DNA of 64,000 bases. It comes from Nectonema munidae (lineage: Eukaryota; Nematomorpha; Nectonematoida; Nectonematidae). Below the pieces are notes generated by a model, which saw only the letters and a program-made list of their open reading frames with translations, was not told where the DNA came from and searched no databases. The translations under genes were made by a program, and so were the position numbers. Positions 42,851-64,000 of this stretch are shown piece by piece (positions within the stretch are counted from its first letter, which is position 1; each line of letters starts with the position of its first letter). Location of the stretch: assembly GCA_030549495.1 (NCBI GenBank), contig JAUIRK010001025.1, forward strand, positions 327,501-391,500, read 5' to 3'.

Positions 42851-43596
42851 AGACATATACACGTATGCCCATTGTTCTCTTTGGGATTTTCAAAATGATT
42901 GTCGTTTTAATAAATTTATTGATTTTATAGACTACTTATATGAATTCTATAAAAAAAATTCTTGGTCGTAAATGGGTTAAATTCTAAGCATAGTGTTATA
43001 TATATTCCTAAACAACAAAAAGAAGTTCATGCATAAAGAGACATTGATAGTGAATATTTCTCGGCACCGTCAAGCTGTTGAATTCAATAAGGAACCTGAT
43101 ATTACTATATTAGTAGCAAAGAAATAAACTTCTTGATATAGGAATAATTTATAAAATAAGTTTTGGATAAATATAACCGAAATTACTTATCGAGAATTGC
43201 TTTATATCTAAATTTATTCTCTTGAGTTACAAGTATAATGAAAAATATAATAATCTTAATATAAAATAAAATACATAACAATTATTCTGATATTCTTGTA
43301 ATTTTATACAATTTGTGTATGAATTAGGCCACCTGAACCAATCGTCTCATAACCGAATTTTGCTTATTAGATGTATTTTGAATACTTTTTTTAAACAAAA
43401 TCAACAAGACTTTATTAAAAAATTTCAAAACACGATTTTTATGACATCAAAATATCAGCTTAGATTAAGCGATTTATTGGAAAAAAGATAAGATAACAAT
43501 TAAGAATAGAGGGATAGAACACAAAAGATTATTGCAAAGAAAACATGGATTTTTTTTATAAGTTAATATAAATAAAAAGAGAACAAAAGATTGCAT
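42851..43596. other. intergenic, 3' of enolase
   Basis: No gene recognised. AATAAA-type signals on the minus strand downstream of the enolase stop would lie here; sequence is too AT-rich to choose one. Confidence 0.35.
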
Positions 43597-58317
<14,721 letters not shown>

Positions 58318-59467
58318 TTTTGAAAAAAAAAAAAGACGAACAGAGAGGGAAAAATTTGTAGAAGCTGATGAAGAGACTAAAATTGGAAAGGAAAGTTGAA
58401 GGAGAGATTGTGGTTGTATTAAATTTAAACCAAAAAACCAAACTCAAATAAAAATTAAAAAATATTTTTCTTATAAGCTCGAATACAAATTATTTATATT
58501 ATTTTTGAATTTAATATACTACATTTTATTTATTAAATTTGAGTAGTTTATTATGGTGGCTTTTTAAGAAGAAGAAGAAGAAATATATTATAGTAACTTT
58601 CAAGTTGGCATTGGAAAACATAATTAGCAATTAAAACATTCAAAATTTATAGGAAAAAAGGCAAAAGGATATGAGTCTATCCATAGAGATGTTTATTCAC
58701 CATTATAAATATGTTATAAATCTGATATATATATATATATTTAAACAAAAAATATATATGTAGCTAGGTAGTTAAGGGATAACTAAGCACTTTCCAAGTT
58801 AGTTGATATTCTTGTGAGTATTGCTGGAAAAAGACGAAATAGAAAGTAGTATAAATGGAGCAACATCTAAAATAGGTAAGTTAATTTAAGGTAGATTGGG
58901 AGTTCAAATTAATGGTTATTCAAATGACGCTGTGTTGAGGGAAGGTGTTTGTCTAAATAGTTAATGAGATTGGATTAGATTTTAGGAGGTGGTGAGGATC
59001 CGATTGCTTCTATTGGGTTGATAAATGTGGAGATGAGGTTAATGATTTTAGGGTGGAATAAAAGTAATAATAGGAAAGAAGGGAGATCTGAGAAGTGTAG
59101 TAGTATATTATCAATGATTTTAATGCGTTGAAGTGAGAATATTAGACAGTGGCGGTAGGACTTTTTTCATAAAAAAATTTTTTTATATTCTTTATTTACA
59201 AATAAATACTTGAAATTAAAAATAATATATGATAAATGCTTTGGTTAGAATTGCGAAATATGTTGTGAGATTTCTTCACATTTGGGTAGATGTGATTGTT
59301 GTTTAAGCTGGGTTTGTTATAGCTGTCCCAAAATTTGATATTTCTCTTTTTAAAATTCGTGACAAGTACAGTTCTCATGGTATCAAGTGGCACTGCTTAA
59401 ATTGTTGATCTGATGACGTGAAGGATATAAAAAAGAAAATGATATATTAAGTAAACTTGTTAATTCC
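58318..59467. other. intergenic upstream of enolase
   Basis: Must include the enolase promoter and 5' UTR (58318 onwards on the minus strand), with no core motif that can be assigned. Contains an (AAG)n run at 58568-58582 and an (AT)n run at 58722-58740. 58900-59160 is purine-rich on the plus strand without a recognised gene. Confidence 0.4.
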
Positions 59468-59875
59468 GTGAACAGTTTGGAATCTCAAATGAAAGAGCAA
59501 AATGAAGTAATCGTGTCTGTAAAATTCATTAATGCAATTCCTGCCGAAAGTTCCTCAATACCTTCTCATTCAATGCCAACTTATGCTGAAGTATTAAAAA
59601 GTCCCAGAATCAAAAAAGAAAATACACTTTATGTTAGATCCGACATTATGGAAATTGGTGAATTGACGAAGAGAACAACTTCATTTCTTAAATATGTTAA
59701 AGTTGTGTCTAACAGACATTCTAAAAAATTATTTTATAAAATTAAAAGTATTGCTCATCCTCTCATAAATCCGTGCAACATTAAACGCCTTCTAAGTATA
59801 AATGTGTCACATGTGAAAAAACGGAGAAAATACTTTGGCCCATTCTGCCATGGATTTCAACTGTCCTTCGGTTAA
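59468..59875 (+). pseudogene. possible LINE ORF1-like fragment
   Basis: 135 codons. The start MNSLESQMKEQNEVIVSVKF looks like the end of a coiled coil. MPTYAEVLKSPRIKKENTLY and VRSD follow; 'SYAe.l.......tl.v.p' is frequent in ORF1 proteins of Jockey/CR1-type LINEs just before the RRM-like domain. No zinc knuckle and no ORF2 are seen downstream. Frames upstream are closed. Weak call. Confidence 0.4.
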
Positions 59876-60255
59876 GAAAGAGATAGAGCATATAAAGAGT
59901 ATCACCCAAACATATGACTGACAAAAATTAAATGCATTATTAACTAATAAAATTATCGAAAGATATATATGTACGTTTTAGAAAGCTTGCGTCACTTATA
60001 GATATGATTCAGTTTTTTTGAATTATAATACCTCTTCTGTTTATGAGAATCTAATAACGGCCATTTTGGCTATTGATTTTCATCTCAATATAATATTTTA
60101 TTTGTTTTTTTTGATTCACTTTCTTATGTACTCTCTAAAATAAAAAGATATACCGATATTTAAGTATGAACGAGCCTATCAATAGAGTATTGTTTTATAT
60201 TTGTATGTCTTCCATTATCTTACCTAGCCACTTATATATATAATAAAATATTATT
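59876..60255. other. AT-rich spacer
   Basis: Nothing recognised. Confidence 0.4.
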
Positions 60256-60256
60256 C

Positions 60257-60455
60257 TATCTCCAACCTGTATACTACGATGATTCATCTCCAGCCTGTAT
60301 ACTACGATGATTCATCTCCAGCCTGTATACTACAATGATTCACCTCCAACTTGTATACTGCGGTAATTCATCTCCAACCTGTATACTACGATGATTCATC
60401 TCCAAACTTTATACTACGAAGATTCATCTCCAACCTGTATACTATGATGATTTTT
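60257..60455. repeat. 28-bp minisatellite, about 7 copies
   Basis: Unit CTCCAACCTGTATACTACGA plus TGATTCAT, with point changes between copies. A further partial copy (CTGTATACTACGATGGTTCA) is at 60574-60598. Another CATCTCCAACCT lies at 61019-61030, on the far side of the inserted element. Confidence 0.9.
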
Positions 60456-60599
60456 ATTCCATGTACAAATGACTAAGGAGACAATGTTCAACTTTTTGTT
60501 CACATTTTGCTAGATGTAAGATTTGATATACCTCATTCGGGGAGACGATGCTACATAAGTTATTACGTATATACCTGTATACTACGATGGTTCATCTCC

Positions 60600-61016
60600 G
60601 GGTCTTACTTTTTACCCAAACTCGGTTTTATTTTTTCTTCCATTAAAACTAAACTATCATTATAGAATATTTTATTGCATTTTTAGGGTTACTGTTATAG
60701 CTTCTAAATAGATTGTTCAAAATTTAACTAAAAAATCTAGTCTTATACAAATATAATTTTGGCTGGTGGGCTGATAGGTAGAGGCGTCGCCTACGGATCC
60801 AAAGCCTTTGGATTCGAATCCCGAGGATGCCATCGACTTATCATAAAAAGTTCATCAGTGCAGATATGGAAGTTTCTACTTCCCTTGCATGAAACACCCT
60901 GTCAAAAAATATATATATTTAGAAGAAGGGATCAAAAAATAAGAAAAAATAAAAATAGAGTTTGGGAGAGTTTGGGTAAAAAGTAAGACACAGAGTTTGG
61001 GTAAAAAGTAAGACCG
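60600..61016. mobile_element. 417-bp TIR element inserted in the minisatellite, carrying a tRNA-like SINE head
   Basis: Left end GGGTCTTACTTTTTACCCAA (then ACTC); inverted right end CGGTCTTACTTTTTACCCAA (then ACTC). TTCATCTCC flanks both sides (60591-60599 and 61017-61025), a 9-bp duplication as in Mutator-like elements. The same word also belongs to the minisatellite, so it could be pre-existing. The right end is duplicated in tandem (GTTTGGGTAAAAAGTAAGAC twice). The interior holds a SINE-like sequence. Confidence 0.7.
60761..60832 (+). mobile_element. tRNA-derived SINE head
   Basis: GGCTGGTGGGCTGATAGGTA and GAGGCGTCGCC form a D-arm region with an A box. GCCTTTGGATTCGAATCCC has a clear B box (GGATTCGAATCC). 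The acceptor ends pair poorly (GGCTGGT against GGATGCC), so a functional tRNA is unlikely. The body to about 60905 (TTATCATAAAAAGTTCATCA onward) resembles 13425-13495. Confidence 0.65.
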
Positions 61017-61296
61017 TTCATCTCCAACCTATCAGTTCATATTTTGCTAGATGTAAGATTTGATATACCTCATTCGGGGAGAAGATTTTACCTAATTTAA
61101 TACCTATATTTTTGCAATATTTTCACGATATTAAATAATATATTTGTCAAATAATCAAAATAGAATTCTGTAATTAAAGAATCGAAAAATATTCTTTAAA
61201 AAATCAAAAAATATGAAACTTTCTGTTTATATTTTGCTACCTCATTCAATATTACAAATATTATTACTTATATTTTGCAATTTGCACGATTTTAAA

Positions 61297-61542
61297 TATT
61301 ATATTTGTCAAATAATCAAAGAATCGAAAAATGTTGAAATCTTAAAATATTTATTCTTTTTAAATATATCGTTAGCTCCCCTACTTTTAGTTTCGTATGT
61401 GCATAATTTGATAAAAATTAATTATTAAAGACTAGGTTTATCTTTCTATTTTAAAAGTAAGGGGAGCAAATGATATATTTAAAAAGAATAAATATTTTTT
61501 GATTTGAACATTTTTTCTTTGATTATTTGACAAATATAATAA
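61297..61542. repeat. large inverted repeat, about 95-bp arms
   Basis: 61297-61391 (ATTATATTTGTCAAATAATC to AGCTCCCCTACTTTTA) is inverted at 61449-61542 with few differences, including AATATTTATTCTTTTTAAAT in both arms. The roughly 57-bp loop is AT-rich. Could be a MITE or a palindromic duplication. No target duplication assigned. Confidence 0.8.
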
Positions 61543-62884
61543 AAAAAATAAAGTTAATATTGTTATTCAGGATGATAAGGAAATCTAAGAAGGTATAATA
61601 CGTGTATATTTGTTGAATATATCAATATATGTGAAGTCATCATTTTGAGACCGTTTGAAAATATGAAAAATACAAATTTATAAAAGATTAAAGATATTAC
61701 TCTTAAATAATTACAATGGTAATTATGTCTCATGGAATATGCTTCAATTTGATATGTTTCACGGTCAAATAATTCTAAAGTTATGAGCAATATAAAAACT
61801 TATTTAAACATGTTGGAAATTTGCATTACACGTGTTTAATAAATTGATAACTATGGCTCGTGAATAGGTGATGTAAAATACAAGAATTGAACTGCGATAT
61901 CTACTTGTGTTAACATAAACACTCTTCCTCCTTTCAAATAAAAATAAATAAGCTGCTTTATGATACACACATGTTTACATATAAAATGTCGAACTATGAA
62001 CTATTATATGTAATTTGAAAATGGCCTATGGTGCAACTTTTAAATATGAATTATGATGTGAGATAAGGAATCCAAAGATCAAAATGGGATGAAGAAAATA
62101 ATATATAAACATCTTTTAGTGTGTATAATGTCGCATAATTAAAAAAAAGTTTGTCAAAATATCACAGAGTTAAAGTCACGTGCTAACTAGCCCGAGCAGA
62201 TTTACTTGTTTGAGGGAGCACTATAGAAACAAAGGTGTATAGAAAAATTAATACTAAAGAACACAACTCTCAATAACGATGTAACATTTGTGTTTGGAAA
62301 TAGGAATGTCTGTATTATTATACAGGTAGGATAAAGCATAAGCACTTGAAATTGTTAGAGGATAAATAAAATGAATTCGACTAGAAATTTTTTGCTAAAA
62401 AGAGTATAGAATCGAAAAAATAAATGGGAAAAAAATGTTACCCTTTAAATAAATGTTCATTTATTTTAAAAATAATTTTGTATTTAATAAAAAGCGCATA
62501 ATTTTTAATTTTACGGTTCGAAAATTTTTCAAAAAAAAAGGGATTCCTTAACGTAAAATGTTAATAACCATAAGTTTAACATTTTCGAGTAACTAAATGA
62601 GTTCAAAGTTACTATCAAAAAGAAAAATTATAGTTGTCACTAAGACGAACCTGCGATAATTCAATCAGCGATGAGTCTGATCACTTCCTAAATGGACGTT
62701 TACACTTTACAGTATTATGGCCTACTTTTAAGCGCCTCCTAACTTGGAAAATCAAACCTCCCTTCTATGTCTCCCAACCCCCCCCCCTCGAACCCTCAAC
62801 TCCTACTTAAAAAAAGATTTGGCGGCGATACCGCCGGTTTTGTTATCTACATATTGTTAAATATATGTCATATGTCACAACATA
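61543..62884. other. AT-rich spacer with C-rich run at 62780
   Basis: No gene recognised. 62770-62786 has CCCCCCCCCTCGAACCC, similar to subterminal runs of hAT-like ends elsewhere. Confidence 0.4.
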
Positions 62885-64000
62885 GAAACATAGGAAGTAT
62901 AGGATAAATCAGTGTCACGCAACGTCACTCATCCAAAAAACATAGATAGTAATAGGTAATATAGCAGTGCCTTTATAATTGTGAACATTTGTAGTGTCAC
63001 AGCGTCACAGCGTCACACCTCCAATAAAGTATAGGAAGTATAGGATAAATCAGTGTCACGCAGCGTCACTCATCCAAAAAACATAGATAGTATTAGGTAA
63101 TATAGCAGTGCCTTTATAATTGTGAACATTTGTAGTGTCACAGCGTCACAGCGCCACACCTCCAATAAAGTATAGGAAGTATAGGATAAATCAGTGTCAC
63201 GTAATATAGTAGTGCCTTTATAATTGTGAACATTTGTAGTGTCACAGCGTCACAGCGTCACACCTCCAATAAAGTATAGGAAGTATAGGATAAATCAGTG
63301 TCACGCAGCGCCACTCATCCAAAAAACATAGATAGTATTAGGTAATATAGCAGTGCCTTTATAATTGTGAACATTTGTAGTGTCACAGCGTCACATCGTC
63401 ACACCTCCAATAAAGTATAGGAAGTATAGGATAAATCAGTGTCACGCAGCGTCACTCATCCAAAAAACATAGATAGTAATAGATAATATAGCAGTGCCTT
63501 TATAATTGTGAACATTTGTAGTGTCACAGCGTCACACCTCAATAAAGTATAGGAAGTATAGGATAAATCACTGTCACACATCGTCACTCATCCAAAAAAC
63601 ATAGATAGTATTAGGTATTATAGCAGTGCCTTTATAATTGTGAGCATTTATAGTGTCACAGCGTCACACCTCCAATAAAGTATAGGAAGTATAGGATAAA
63701 TCAGTGTCACGCAGCGCCACTCATCCAAAAAACATAGATAGTATTAGGTAATATAGCAGTGCCTTTATAATTGTGAACATTTGTAGTGTCACAGCGTCAC
63801 ATCGTCACACCTCCAATAAAGTATAGGAAGTATAGGATAAATCAGTGTCACGAAGCGTCACTCATCCAAAAAACATAGATAGTAATAGGTAATATAGCAA
63901 TGCCTTTATAATTGTGAACATTTGTAGTGTCACAATGTCACACCTCCAATAAAGTATAGGAAGTATAGGATAAATCAGTGTCACGCAGCGTCACTCATCC
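62885..64000. repeat. satellite array, unit about 130-145 bp, continues beyond window
   Basis: About nine units. Each contains AGTATAGGATAAATCAGTGT, CACGCAGCGTCACTCATCCA, ACATAGATAGTATTAGGTAA, GCAGTGCCTTTATAATTGTG and then GTGTCACAGCGTCACAGCGT. The short word GTCACAGC is itself repeated two to three times per unit, so there is a repeat within the repeat. One unit near 63185 lacks about 40 bp. Copies differ at few sites. No coding potential. Confidence 0.95.

Noticed and set aside
58900-59165. Purine-biased stretch considered as a nuclear mitochondrial insert
   Set aside because: Translation in both strands, with standard or mitochondrial code, gave no recognisable mitochondrial protein or rRNA.
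60761-60832. Functional tRNA gene
   Set aside because: A and B boxes are present but the acceptor stem does not pair, and the body resembles the SINE at 13351.
59876-62880. A host gene in the 3' part of the window
   Set aside because: Only short open frames without family resemblance; the region is repeats and AT-rich DNA.
62885-64000. CRISPR-like array at the window end
   Set aside because: The whole unit is repeated with no variable spacers; this is satellite DNA.

Overview
This is an AT-rich animal nuclear window, probably from an invertebrate. The supported host genes are eukaryotic: METTL17, a STRAD pseudokinase, a TAF1C-like Pol I factor, enolase and one nuclear tRNA-Trp. Enolase has 12 GT-AG introns with a minimum size of about 53-58 bp. 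Most of the remainder is decayed transposable elements (hAT, piggyBac, Tigger/pogo, Mutator-like and other terminal-inverted-repeat elements, LINE and SINE pieces) and minisatellites. The sequence alone does not fix the species; an arthropod or similar invertebrate is a guess from the short introns and the element mix.

Layout. 1-2.1 kb: degenerate tandem repeats, then tRNA-Trp on the minus strand at 2116-2187. 2.5-15.3 kb: a dense element graveyard with two hAT transposase remnants, a LINE reverse-transcriptase remnant, a complete 1034-bp hAT element with 8-bp target duplications, a 573-bp Mutator-like MITE with 9-bp duplications, a tRNA-derived SINE, and two minisatellite arrays in opposite orientation about 9.4 kb apart. 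17.2-21.2 kb: piggyBac and hAT remnants around a 2.4-kb repeat with a piggyBac-like end. 22.1-23.6 kb: METTL17. 27.6-29.0 kb: STRAD. 29.4-36.0 kb: Tigger and piggyBac remnants, with another element nested in one Tigger and leaving perfect 8-bp duplications. 36.15-37.95 kb: TAF1C-like gene, with a 166-bp copy of its 5' end 2.5 kb downstream. 39.8-41.8 kb: a second copy of the piggyBac-ended repeat, followed by a piggyBac remnant. 43.6-58.3 kb: a complete enolase gene on the minus strand, 13 exons and 432 codons, whose six large introns carry piggyBac, hAT, Tigger, LINE-like and MITE remnants. 59.4-64 kb: a LINE ORF1-like piece, a 28-bp minisatellite split by a transposon that carries a SINE head, a large palindrome, and a roughly 140-bp satellite that runs off the window.

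The host genes do not form an operon or a known cluster. They are independent housekeeping or signalling genes: mitochondrial small-subunit ribosome assembly (METTL17), the LKB1-STRAD-MO25 complex (STRAD), rRNA transcription (TAF1C) and glycolysis (enolase). Three of the four are continuous reading frames of 460-600 codons; enolase is split 13 ways. The most notable gene-level observations are a METTL17 that lacks most of the iron-sulfur cysteines expected of the family and a STRAD that keeps a WEF-like tail (WKF) at its extreme C-terminus.
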